Positions 16,092 through 23,983 of a DNA stretch of 32,309 nucleotides are shown piece after piece (position 1 is the first letter of the stretch; each line of letters begins with the position of its first letter). The translations under genes were made by a program, and so were the position numbers. The notes below the pieces were generated by a model. That model did not search any database, had not been told where the DNA came from, and saw nothing but the letters and a program-made list of their open reading frames with translations. The stretch is from Gammaproteobacteria bacterium UBA7310 (GTDB lineage: Bacteria > Pseudomonadota > Gammaproteobacteria > Pseudomonadales > Ketobacteraceae), in the NCBI GenBank assembly GCA_002471665.1, contig DKQK01000005.1:54981-87289 (forward strand), read 5' to 3'.

Positions 16092-17249
16092 ATGTCAGCC
16101 ACCATTATCTTACCCAGAATTCTGCAAGTGGGGAAAAACGCCACCGAAGCCGTGGCCACCATTGTCAGGCAGCTGGGCTGCGAGCGCCCGCTGTTGATCA
16201 CCGACAACATGATGGTGGAACTGGGTTACATCACCCGCCTGCAAGCGCTACTGGCAGAAGCCGGTATCGCCAGTGACGTGTTTGCCGATACGGTACCGGA
16301 ACCCACGGTTGCCTCCATTGAGGCCGGGGTTCGCGTGACCAACGCCGGCCGCTACGACTGCCTTATCGCCCTCGGTGGCGGCAGCCCCATAGACAGCGCC
16401 AAGGCCATTGCCATACTGGCGCGCCACGGCGGCGCCATGGCCGATTACAAGTTTCCCCGCAACGTGGCCGAAAGCGGGTTACCGGTGATCGCCATTCCCA
16501 CCACCGCCGGCACCGGCTCGGAAATGACCCGTTTCACCATCATCACCGATGACCAGGCAGATGAAAAAATGTTGTGTGCGGGCATGGGCTTTCTCCCGGT
16601 GGCAGCACTGGTGGATTACACCCTGTCCATGAGCGCGCCACCAAGAATCACGGCCGACACCGGCATCGATGCCCTGACCCACGCCATTGAAGCCTATGTC
16701 AGCCGCAAGGCAAATACCTACAGTGACAGCCAGGCACTGGCGGCCATGGGCCTGCTGGCCCCCAATCTGCGCCGGGTCTTTCACGATGGCGGGGACGAAT
16801 CCGCCCGCGAGGCCATGATGATGGGAGCGACCCTGGCGGGTGTTGCCTTCTCCGCCGCCTCCGTAGCCCTGGTGCACGGTATGAGCCGCCCTATTGGTGC
16901 TCACTTTCATGTTCCCCATGGGCTCTCCAATGCCATGCTGCTGCCCAGCGTTACCGAGTTCTCCATTGACTGCGCCGCCCGGCGCTACGCTGACTGCGCA
17001 GTGGCCATGGGCATTGCCGCCGCCGGTGATAATGTACTGATCGCCAACAAGAAGCTGCTACAGGAACTGAAGGCCCTGAACCAGGATTTGCAGGTGCCCA
17101 CCCCCCAAGAGTATGGCATTGATAAAACAGAGTTTTTTAACAAAGTTCCGGTGATGGCCGAGCAGGCGATGGCTTCCGGATCACCGGCTAACAACCCCCG
17201 CGTTCCCAGCCTTGAAGAGATGGCATCCCTCTACCGCGCACTCTGGTAA
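16092..17249 (+). CDS. Iron-containing alcohol dehydrogenase
   Basis: A 385-residue group III (iron-activated) alcohol dehydrogenase. It has the NAD-binding GGGSPIDSAKA (95-105), IPTTAGTGSE (135-144) and the metal ligands in family positions: D193 and H197 in GIDALTHAIEAYVS, H262 in ALVHGMSRP, and H276 in HFHVPHG. AAGGAAG lies just upstream of ATG 16092; the frame upstream of it overlaps the TetR gene and is not needed. Such enzymes oxidise or reduce alcohols and aldehydes or ketones. With the divergent BVMO and SDR it could supply ketone from a secondary alcohol (inference). Confidence 0.92.
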   Translation: MSATIILPRILQVGKNATEAVATIVRQLGCERPLLITDNMMVELGYITRLQALLAEAGIASDVFADTVPEPTVASIEAGVRVTNAGRYDCLIALGGGSPIDSAKAIAILARHGGAMADYKFPRNVAESGLPVIAIPTTAGTGSEMTRFTIITDDQADEKMLCAGMGFLPVAALVDYTLSMSAPPRITADTGIDALTHAIEAYVSRKANTYSDSQALAAMGLLAPNLRRVFHDGGDESAREAMMMGATLAGVAFSAASVALVHGMSRPIGAHFHVPHGLSNAMLLPSVTEFSIDCAARRYADCAVAMGIAAAGDNVLIANKKLLQELKALNQDLQVPTPQEYGIDKTEFFNKVPVMAEQAMASGSPANNPRVPSLEEMASLYRALW

Positions 17250-17276
17250 CAGAAAATTCACTTTACTTCGGGGGCC

Positions 17277-17319
17277 GGTATGAATACTATTCGAACATCA
17301 TTCGAATAGTATTCATACC
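17277..17319. promoter_or_regulatory. Perfect 19-bp inverted repeat abutting the efflux regulator start
   Basis: The left arm 17277-17295 and right arm 17301-17319 are perfect reverse complements around CATCA. Each arm holds its own 11-bp palindrome: GAATACTATTC (17282-17292) and GAATAGTATTC (17304-17314), with centres 22 bp apart, about two helical turns. The repeat ends 2 nt before ATG 17322. It is most likely a double operator for the TetR protein encoded next to it. In RNA it would also form a strong hairpin at the start codon. Confidence 0.8.
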
Positions 17320-17321
17320 CT

Positions 17322-18047
17322 ATGCCAGCCCCGAAATTCTCCTGCCAGGAGCAGGAAAACCGCATACTGCAAGCCGCCGCCGCCTGCATTGAAGCCAGCT
17401 CCCTGCTGGATTTCACCATGTCGGGCATTTCCAAGGCTGCGGGGCTGTCCATGGGCTCCATCTACAAACACATCCAAAGCAAGGAAGATGTGCTGGTGGC
17501 ACTGGGTTACCACTACCAGGTGCATTTCATGGCCGTGGTGAAACAGATCTTCGCCCTGCCTTTGCCGGCGGTGGCCCGTATCCCGGCAGTGCAACTGATG
17601 GACCACAGCCTGGTTTCCCCATTCGGTTTCGCCCCCCAGCTGGAGACCCTGCTGGGCAACGAAGCCATCCTGAAGCGGGCCTCGGCGGGCTGGCTGGAAA
17701 AGTTCATCACCATTGATATCGCCGTGGAAGACCTGTTCCGGGAGGAAGTCCTGCGCGCCTGTCGGGACGGAGAACTGCAGGTGGATCAAGCACAGCAGGA
17801 GGCCATCGCCCATGAGCTGGTCACCAGCATGTGGTCCATCTGCGTTGGCCACACCCAGGTGCAGATGCAACGCAATGCCCGTCACCTGCTGGATCAGGAG
17901 GTACAACCCTCCGGCCGGCTGGAAAGCGATTCTGTCATTGTGCGCAGCATGACACGCATGATGAACACCTACCCATGGACAACACCATTGACGGAAACAT
18001 TGCTGGCCTCCACCTGCCGGCTGCTTGAGGAACACGGCCTGCGTTAG
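17322..18047 (+). CDS. TetR family regulator of the RND efflux operon
   Basis: A 241-residue TetR protein. The DNA-binding block is ILQAAAACIEASSLLDFTMSGISKAAGLSMGSIYKHIQSKEDVL in outline (recognition helix SMGSIYKHI, about 44-52). It is the first gene of a tetR-mfp-rnd operon, with 31 nt to the adaptor gene. The start ATG 17322 lies 2 nt after a perfect 19-bp inverted repeat and has no Shine-Dalgarno sequence, so translation may be leaderless. Autorepression through the repeat is the simplest model, with a toxic compound or pathway intermediate as inducer. Other in-frame starts downstream would delete part of the DNA-binding domain. Confidence 0.9.
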   Translation: MPAPKFSCQEQENRILQAAAACIEASSLLDFTMSGISKAAGLSMGSIYKHIQSKEDVLVALGYHYQVHFMAVVKQIFALPLPAVARIPAVQLMDHSLVSPFGFAPQLETLLGNEAILKRASAGWLEKFITIDIAVEDLFREEVLRACRDGELQVDQAQQEAIAHELVTSMWSICVGHTQVQMQRNARHLLDQEVQPSGRLESDSVIVRSMTRMMNTYPWTTPLTETLLASTCRLLEEHGLR

Positions 18048-18078
18048 GCAGGTGCACCATAACACAGGGACCAACACC

Positions 18079-19254
18079 ATGAGTTTACGAAAATGGGGCA
18101 TTACCGCTTTAAGCTGCGTACTGATCTTTGCCGCACTGGCCGCGTTTAAAGTCCTGGAAATCCGGGCCGCCATCGCCTTTGGGGAATCTTTTCCTGAACA
18201 CTCGGAATCGGTTGAGCTGGCTGTGGTGGCCACCACCCAATACACCCCCGCCATTCGTGTCATCGGCGAAATGGTGGCACCACAACGGCTGGATCTGCGC
18301 AATGAGCTGGCGGGCGAAATTACCCGGGTCGGTTTCGAATCCGGCGCCAGCGTACGCCAGGGTCAGGTGCTCCTGCAACTGGACACGGCGGTAGAAGAAG
18401 CCAACCTGCAGGCGGCCCAGGCCCGGCTGGAGCTGGCGCAATCGGTGTACGAACGCTCCCAGGGCCTGTTTCAATCCAAAGCCACCAGCAAGGATCAACT
18501 GGATCGCGCCAAAGCGGACCTGAGCACCGCCCGCGCTGAACGGGAAGCTTTAAAGCGCACCATCGAAAAGAAAACCCTGCGTGCGCCCTTTGCTGGCAAA
18601 GCGGGCCTGCACACCTTTGAAGTGGGCCAGTTTCTGATGGACAACACCTTCATCACCACGCTCATCAGCCAGCAGGATTTTATCTGGGTGGACTTCAAGG
18701 TACCGCAATTCTATCGCCCCCTGGCGGACAACACCGAAGTCACCGTGACCACCATCGGTGAGGCCAACAACCAACATCAGGGGCAGGCGGTGGTGGTGGC
18801 GGAAAACACCATCATCGAAAGCGCCAACCGCAGCCGTCAGTATCGCGCCAGATTGCCCAACCCCCGCGGCCAGTTCAGCGCCAATACCATGGTCAATGTG
18901 CAAGTACCGGTGGCCGACACCGAATCCGTACTGCAGGTACCGGCACTGGCCATTCAGCAGGACCCCCTTGGGCAGTTCGTCTATGTGCTGCTGGAAGACG
19001 ACGCCAACCAGGGCTACCGGGCGAGCCGGCGCCAGGTCAAAATCAAACACCTGGGCGCCAAACAGGCACTCATTGAAAGCGGCCTGCAGGCCGGAGACAA
19101 AGTGGCCGCCGCCGGAGCGTTTAAACTGCACGAAGGTTTGTTGGTGTTTGCCCGCGAGCGGCCCGGCCAGAAACCATCTGCGCCGATGTCCGAGGCACTG
19201 CCGGAGGTAGCCACCGACACCGCATCACGGCGGCAGGACGAGGGAAATCTGTAA
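18079..19254 (+). CDS. RND efflux periplasmic adaptor (membrane fusion protein)
   Basis: A 391-residue adaptor linking an inner-membrane RND pump to an outer-membrane channel. It has an N-terminal membrane anchor (about residues 6-22, ITALSCVLIFAALAAF). A lipoyl-like half reads GEITRVGFESGASVRQGQVLLQLD, then an alpha-hairpin (LQAAQARLELAQSVYERSQGL to LDRAKADLSTARAEREALKRTIEKKTLRAPFAG), then the second lipoyl half and beta-barrel domains. ATG 18079 was chosen for AGGGA upstream and because it gives the expected anchor. Its TAA overlaps the pump's ATG by 1 nt (TAATG). No lipobox cysteine is present, so it is anchored by its helix rather than a lipid. Confidence 0.93.
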   Translation: MSLRKWGITALSCVLIFAALAAFKVLEIRAAIAFGESFPEHSESVELAVVATTQYTPAIRVIGEMVAPQRLDLRNELAGEITRVGFESGASVRQGQVLLQLDTAVEEANLQAAQARLELAQSVYERSQGLFQSKATSKDQLDRAKADLSTARAEREALKRTIEKKTLRAPFAGKAGLHTFEVGQFLMDNTFITTLISQQDFIWVDFKVPQFYRPLADNTEVTVTTIGEANNQHQGQAVVVAENTIIESANRSRQYRARLPNPRGQFSANTMVNVQVPVADTESVLQVPALAIQQDPLGQFVYVLLEDDANQGYRASRRQVKIKHLGAKQALIESGLQAGDKVAAAGAFKLHEGLLVFARERPGQKPSAPMSEALPEVATDTASRRQDEGNL

Positions 19255-22200
19255 TGGATATTTTCGTACAACGTCCGCTGCTGGCGATCGTCATCTCGGT
19301 GGTGCTCCTGTTGGCGGGGTTGGCCGCCGCCAGCAAGATTCCGGTGCTGCAGTTTCCCCAGATTGAAAGCGCGTCCCTGGTGATCACCACCACCTATCCG
19401 GGCTCATCCGCCGAGGTGGTACAGGGCTTTATCACCGACCCCATCGAGCAGGCCGCCATGACCATCCCCGGTGTGGATTATGTGGACAGCACCACTACTG
19501 CCGGCCTGAGCACCGTCACCGCCTGGCTGGAACTGAACGAAGACAGCACCCGTGCCCTGGCGGAACTTTCCACCCGCCTGGCACAATTGCGTTACGAATT
19601 GCCCGAGGGTGCCGAAGACCCCGCCGTGGAGGTGGTGCGCGCCGACCGCCCGGCGGCACTTTTTTATCTGGATGTGCACGGCGAGGCCTGGACCCGCTCC
19701 GAACTAACCGATTACCTGGAGCGGCAGGTTAACCCGTTGTTCGCAGCCATCAACGGTGTCCAGCGGGTGGGCCTGGAAGGTGGCCGCTCCCCGGCCATGC
19801 GCGTGTGGATAGACCCGGATCGACTGGCCGCCCTGAACCTGGGTGCCGATGACGTTATGAACGCCATCCGCGCCAACAACGTCATTGCCACCATAGGTAA
19901 AACCGAAAACGCGGCCCAGCAGTTCAACCTGCTGAGTAACGCCACCCTGCAAACGGTCTCCGACTTTGAGCAACTGATCATCTCCAACGTCAACAACGGC
20001 GTGATCCGGCTGGGGGATATTGCCCGGGTGGAAAAAGGCGAAACCCGCGGCACCATCAAGGCCCGCTACAATCAGGACACCACCGTCTACATTTCCATCT
20101 GGCCCCTGCCCGGCGCCAACGAAATAGCCATCGGCGACCAAGTGTACGAGCGCCTGGCCAGCATTAATCAATCCCTGCCCAGAGGGTTGTCCATCAACAC
20201 CGGCTACGACGGCACCATCTACATGCGGCAATCCCTCAAAGAAATCTTCACCACCCTGTTTGAAACCATATTGCTGGTGGGTCTGGTGGTGCTGTTGCTG
20301 ATGGGATCGTTCCGCACGGCGCTGGTGCCCCTGGTGACCATTCCCATCTCCATTCTGGGCAGTATTGCCATCATCTATGCCATGGGCTTCGCCCTGAACC
20401 TGCTGACGATCCTGGCAGTGGTGCTCTCGGTGGGTCTGGTGGTGGATGACGCCATTGTGGTGGTGGAAAATGTAGCGCGCCATCTGCGCGAAGGCCGCAC
20501 CCGGGTGGAAGCGGCCCTGGTCAGCTCCCGCGAATTACTGTCCCCCATCATCGCCATGACCTTCACTCTGGCCGCCGTCTACACCCCCATCGGTTTTGTG
20601 TCCGGTTTCACCGGCAGCCTGTTCAAGGAATTTGCCTTTACCCTGGCCATCGCCGTCATTATTTCCGGGGTGGTGGCGATCACGCTCTCCCCCATTATGA
20701 GCGCCTGGGTCTGTGCGTACAACGGCCGCGAAAGCGCCATGACGCGACGGGTCAACGCAGGCTTTGAACGGCTGCGACAACGCTATCAGGCGCTGCTGAT
20801 GAAGAGCTTTGGCTGGCGCAATCAGATCCTGTTTTCTGCGTTGTTTGTTTCTCTGCTGGTGGTACCGTTCTATCTGTTTTCCGGTAAGGAACTGGCACCC
20901 ATCGAAGATCAGAACAGCATTAATATCATCATCGAATCACCGCCCCAGGCTTCCCTGGCCTATACCGACGATTACATGAATGATGTCATTGACCTGATAC
21001 AAAACAACGTGCCGGGGCTGGATATGGTGTGGCAAATCATCTCGCCCAATGGTGGCTTCGGCGGCATCGAGCTGGTGGACTTCGATCAGCGCGAACAGTC
21101 GGTACAGGAGCTGCTGCCGTCCGTATATGGGATGCTCTCCGCGATCACCGGGGTCAAGGTGTTTCCGATTCTGTTCCCCAGCCTGCCCACGGCCGGCCAG
21201 TTTGATGTGGAGATGGTGGTACAGTCTCCGGATGATTACCCGCAAATGGAAACCTACGCCCGCCAGCTGATCGCCGCCGCCTATGAAAGCGGGCAGTTCA
21301 TGTTTGTGGATACCGACCTGACGGTAAACCTGCCCCAAAGCCGGCTGCGCTTCGCCCACGATCGCATCGCGGACCTGGGCATGGACATCGATGATGTGAG
21401 CCGGCAACTGGCTTCGCTTCTGGCCGAGATGGACGCCAACCGGTTTAATGCCCAGGGCAAAGCCTATCGTGTTATTCCCATGGTGGAGCAGCTTGCCCGC
21501 GATACACCCGACACGGTTCTGGATCTGTTCATCCGCACACCTGAGAGCGAATTGGTACCATTACGCTCACTGGTGGAAATGGAATCCGTCACCGGTCCCC
21601 GGGCCCTGGGCACCTTCAATCAACAACGGGCGTTCCGCATCTACGGTGGCCTGCTGCCGGGCACCACCAATGGTCAGGCACTGAGCACGCTGGAACAGGC
21701 CGCCGCCGACATTCTGCCCACCAACTACACGGTGGATTACGCCGGTATTTCCCGCCAGCTGCGTAAAGAAGGTAACAGCATGCTGTCGGTTTTGGTGGTG
21801 GCCATACTGGTGGTCTATCTGGCACTGGCGATTCAGTTCAATAATTTTCGGCTGCCCTTGGTGGTACTCATGGGATCAGTCCCCCTGGCGCTCTCCGGTG
21901 CCATGCTGTTCAGCTTTCTGAGTTTTACCACCGTCAACATCTATGCGCAGATCGGTTTCATTACCCTGGTAGGCTTGATTGCCAAGAACGGTATCCTGAT
22001 CACGGAATTTGCTCACGAACAACAACGGCAGGGAGCCACAAAATCAGCCGCCATCAGCGCTGCGGCCGCATTGCGCTTACGTCCGGTGCTGATGACCACC
22101 GCCGCCACCGTACTGGGACATTTTCCACTGGTGCTGGTCACCGGGGCCGGCGCCGAGGCACGCAACAGTATCGGCATCATTCTGGTGGCGGGTATGGCCA

Positions 22201-22349
22201 TCGGCACCCTGTTCACCTTATTCATTTTGCCTTCGGTGTATTTATGGCTGGCACGGGAAACCGATCAGGAATTTACCCCGGCAAACAGCTCTGCAATGGA
22301 TGGCACCAACCAGGCTCCGGCGGGTAATCCGGCTTCATCACCGGCCTGA
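19254..22349 (+). CDS. RND multidrug-type efflux transporter (HAE1-like)
   Basis: A 1031-residue inner-membrane proton antiporter, the usual length for the AcrB/MexB class. It begins MDIFVQRPLLAIVISVVLLLAG. The proton-relay TM4 motif GLVVDDAIVVVEN is present with D398 and D399 (AcrB D407/D408), and the second half has a GLIAKNGILITEFAHE block. Large periplasmic loops lie between TM1-2 and TM7-8. No outer-membrane factor gene is next to it, so it probably uses a TolC encoded elsewhere. The C-terminus is Ser/Pro/Ala-rich. Its last 85 nt overlap the convergent HAD phosphatase gene. Substrate is unknown; location next to the catabolic cluster suggests export of solvents or pathway compounds (inference). 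Confidence 0.94.
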   Translation: MDIFVQRPLLAIVISVVLLLAGLAAASKIPVLQFPQIESASLVITTTYPGSSAEVVQGFITDPIEQAAMTIPGVDYVDSTTTAGLSTVTAWLELNEDSTRALAELSTRLAQLRYELPEGAEDPAVEVVRADRPAALFYLDVHGEAWTRSELTDYLERQVNPLFAAINGVQRVGLEGGRSPAMRVWIDPDRLAALNLGADDVMNAIRANNVIATIGKTENAAQQFNLLSNATLQTVSDFEQLIISNVNNGVIRLGDIARVEKGETRGTIKARYNQDTTVYISIWPLPGANEIAIGDQVYERLASINQSLPRGLSINTGYDGTIYMRQSLKEIFTTLFETILLVGLVVLLLMGSFRTALVPLVTIPISILGSIAIIYAMGFALNLLTILAVVLSVGLVVDDAIVVVENVARHLREGRTRVEAALVSSRELLSPIIAMTFTLAAVYTPIGFVSGFTGSLFKEFAFTLAIAVIISGVVAITLSPIMSAWVCAYNGRESAMTRRVNAGFERLRQRYQALLMKSFGWRNQILFSALFVSLLVVPFYLFSGKELAPIEDQNSINIIIESPPQASLAYTDDYMNDVIDLIQNNVPGLDMVWQIISPNGGFGGIELVDFDQREQSVQELLPSVYGMLSAITGVKVFPILFPSLPTAGQFDVEMVVQSPDDYPQMETYARQLIAAAYESGQFMFVDTDLTVNLPQSRLRFAHDRIADLGMDIDDVSRQLASLLAEMDANRFNAQGKAYRVIPMVEQLARDTPDTVLDLFIRTPESELVPLRSLVEMESVTGPRALGTFNQQRAFRIYGGLLPGTTNGQALSTLEQAAADILPTNYTVDYAGISRQLRKEGNSMLSVLVVAILVVYLALAIQFNNFRLPLVVLMGSVPLALSGAMLFSFLSFTTVNIYAQIGFITLVGLIAKNGILITEFAHEQQRQGATKSAAISAAAALRLRPVLMTTAATVLGHFPLVLVTGAGAEARNSIGIILVAGMAIGTLFTLFILPSVYLWLARETDQEFTPANSSAMDGTNQAPAGNPASSPA

Positions 22350-23026
22350 TATTTGCCGGTCTGCACCAGACAACCCTGCAGACCGGCATCGACAGCACCA
22401 ATCACATCACTGACCAGATCATCCCCCACCATCAGGCAGGCGCTGGCAGGCACTCCGGTGGACGCCACCACCTGCTGGAAAAAGGCAGCACTGGGCTTAC
22501 CCATGATGACCGCCTCCACGTCCGCGGCCCATTCCACCAAACGGATAAATCCTCCGGCATCCAGCTTCAGACCTTCGTCATCCTTGAAATACTTATTCAT
22601 ACCGATACCAATCAACGGTGCCCCGCTTTTACACAACCGAAACGCCGCATTGAGATTGTCGTAATTCAGATCCTGCCGCGCATCACCCAGCAGCACGCAG
22701 TTCGGCCTGGTTTGCTGCAGGTCGTCGAATTCCTTTTTCAGATTGTCGTGCAACAGGCAGAACGGCCGCAATCCCTGTTGCTGCAGATAGGCTTTCGCCG
22801 CCATCGGCGCGGTAAACAATTCATCAGCAGCCACATCGATGCCCATCGCTTTCAGATCGGTGAGCAGGGCGGAAGATGAACGAGTGGCTGTATTGGTGAC
22901 AAACCGCAGTATCAGATTTTGTGCCCGGGCCTGCCCAATGGTGTCGGTTGCACCGGCAATCAATTGACTGCCGTCATAAATCACGCCGCTGAGATCGAGT
23001 AATAATGCTTTTCGGTCTGAAGCCAT
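22265..23026 (-). CDS. HAD-superfamily hydrolase, LHPP-like (TIGR01458-type)
   Basis: A 253-residue class IIA HAD phosphatase. Motif I is LLLDLSGVIYDG, with DLSG in place of the usual DxDG, a feature of LHPP (phospholysine/phosphohistidine pyrophosphate phosphatase) relatives. Motif II is RFVTNTATRSS; the motif III lysine lies in AVIMGKPSAAFF; motif IV is MVGDDLVSDVIGA. A C2-type cap lies between motifs II and III. ATG 23026 was chosen because AGGAGGGG lies 6-7 nt upstream; a longer frame lacks support. Its 3' 85 nt lie inside the RND pump gene on the other strand. The substrate in bacteria is not established. Confidence 0.88.
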   Translation of the reverse strand: MASDRKALLLDLSGVIYDGSQLIAGATDTIGQARAQNLILRFVTNTATRSSSALLTDLKAMGIDVAADELFTAPMAAKAYLQQQGLRPFCLLHDNLKKEFDDLQQTRPNCVLLGDARQDLNYDNLNAAFRLCKSGAPLIGIGMNKYFKDDEGLKLDAGGFIRLVEWAADVEAVIMGKPSAAFFQQVVASTGVPASACLMVGDDLVSDVIGAVDAGLQGCLVQTGKYQAGDEAGLPAGAWLVPSIAELFAGVNS

Positions 23027-23097
23027 GTTCACCCCTCCTGCAGTGCATCCATGCCCCATAGCTTAACACGGCCCCGCCACGGCTCATCAAAGCAAGC

Positions 23098-23826
23098 TCA
23101 GAAATGCCATTTCACCAACAAGCAGGGATTGCGCTCATTAACGCCATCGATGCCAAATTTGTTGTTCCAATACGCATATTCCATACCAACATAAAAAGGG
23201 GCTGTGGCCCCAATCAAAGGGCCCAGATCCCATTTGACCTGAGAGGTGAAATTCATTTCCCGGGCATTGCTATCAGAGGCGGTGGAGTAATCCAGAAAAC
23301 CATCAAAGAGGAAATTGGCACCAGCCAAGGTAAAAGGCAGGCCCCAGGTAAGGGTCATCTGTTCGTCGTCATCCCACAAATCGTTATCGACCTGATACAG
23401 GTTAATATTAAAGTACCTGAAACCCGGCACAGCCAACGCCATCCCCAGCCCGTACAAATAATTATTGAACCCATCACCACTTTCCCAGGTGGATGCAATC
23501 AGCAGGTCCTTGATTATGCCCACACTCATCTGCTTATTGGTTACGTAAGTCAGGCTCAGTCGCGGCGCCAGTTCAAAATAGTTTTTGACGGTGCCGTCGT
23601 CGGAACTGAGATTATCCAGGAAAAAGAAATTATCACCCCAGGTATGCTTGCTTGCATGTTCAACCGTCAATACCCGCCTGGAATCATCACCCACTTGATA
23701 ATGATCCCCCCGCAAATAGCTCAAACTGAACGTACTCCAAACCATTTCCGCCTGCGCCCCGGTGGATGTAAAACCGGACACCAGCAGCAGCCCTGCCCCC
23801 ATGATCATGAACGCACACCTGCCCAT
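23098..23826 (-). CDS. OmpK/Tsx-family outer-membrane channel
   Basis: A 242-residue outer-membrane beta-barrel. The signal peptide covers residues 1-26 (MGRCAFMIMGAGLLLVSGF, then AQA). The mature part has alternating aromatic beta-strands, the family patterns VWSTFSLSYLRGDHYQV, TVEHASKHTWGDNFFFLD and YVGMEYAYWNNKFG, and ends in Phe (VKWHF), the BAM insertion signal. Tsx-like channels take up nucleosides; OmpK is the Vibrio member. ATG 23826 was chosen because AAGGGAAG lies upstream. A -10-like TATACT (minus strand, 23866-23861) lies 35 nt upstream. It is divergent from guanine deaminase across 157 bp, which supports a role in purine or nucleoside uptake. Confidence 0.87.
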   Translation of the reverse strand: MGRCAFMIMGAGLLLVSGFTSTGAQAEMVWSTFSLSYLRGDHYQVGDDSRRVLTVEHASKHTWGDNFFFLDNLSSDDGTVKNYFELAPRLSLTYVTNKQMSVGIIKDLLIASTWESGDGFNNYLYGLGMALAVPGFRYFNINLYQVDNDLWDDDEQMTLTWGLPFTLAGANFLFDGFLDYSTASDSNAREMNFTSQVKWDLGPLIGATAPFYVGMEYAYWNNKFGIDGVNERNPCLLVKWHF

Positions 23827-23983
23827 ATCGCCACTTCCCTTTGCATACTGGTTTCTGATGAGTATAGTCGGTTGCCAGCGATACACCGGTTTCTCTGCGC
23901 TGGCCGGTCACCGAAATCGCAGCAGACAGTTACCCGAGAATTTCTGCTACCATAAGCCGATATCCGATTTCAGGAAGCATTGC

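Noticed and set aside
17313..18302. A 329-codon minus-strand open frame opposite tetR and the adaptor start
   Set aside because: It spans the boundary of two real plus-strand genes and has no recognisable domain.
19704..20483. A 259-codon minus-strand open frame within the RND pump
   Set aside because: Antisense shadow of a conserved pump region; low-complexity His/Gln/Gly-rich product.
23104..23955. A 283-codon plus-strand open frame
   Set aside because: It lies opposite the OmpK/Tsx gene, whose signal peptide, barrel patterns and terminal Phe are convincing.
23827..23983. Purine riboswitch upstream of guaD
   Set aside because: No pairing pattern or conserved core of a purine riboswitch could be seen, and the leader is short.
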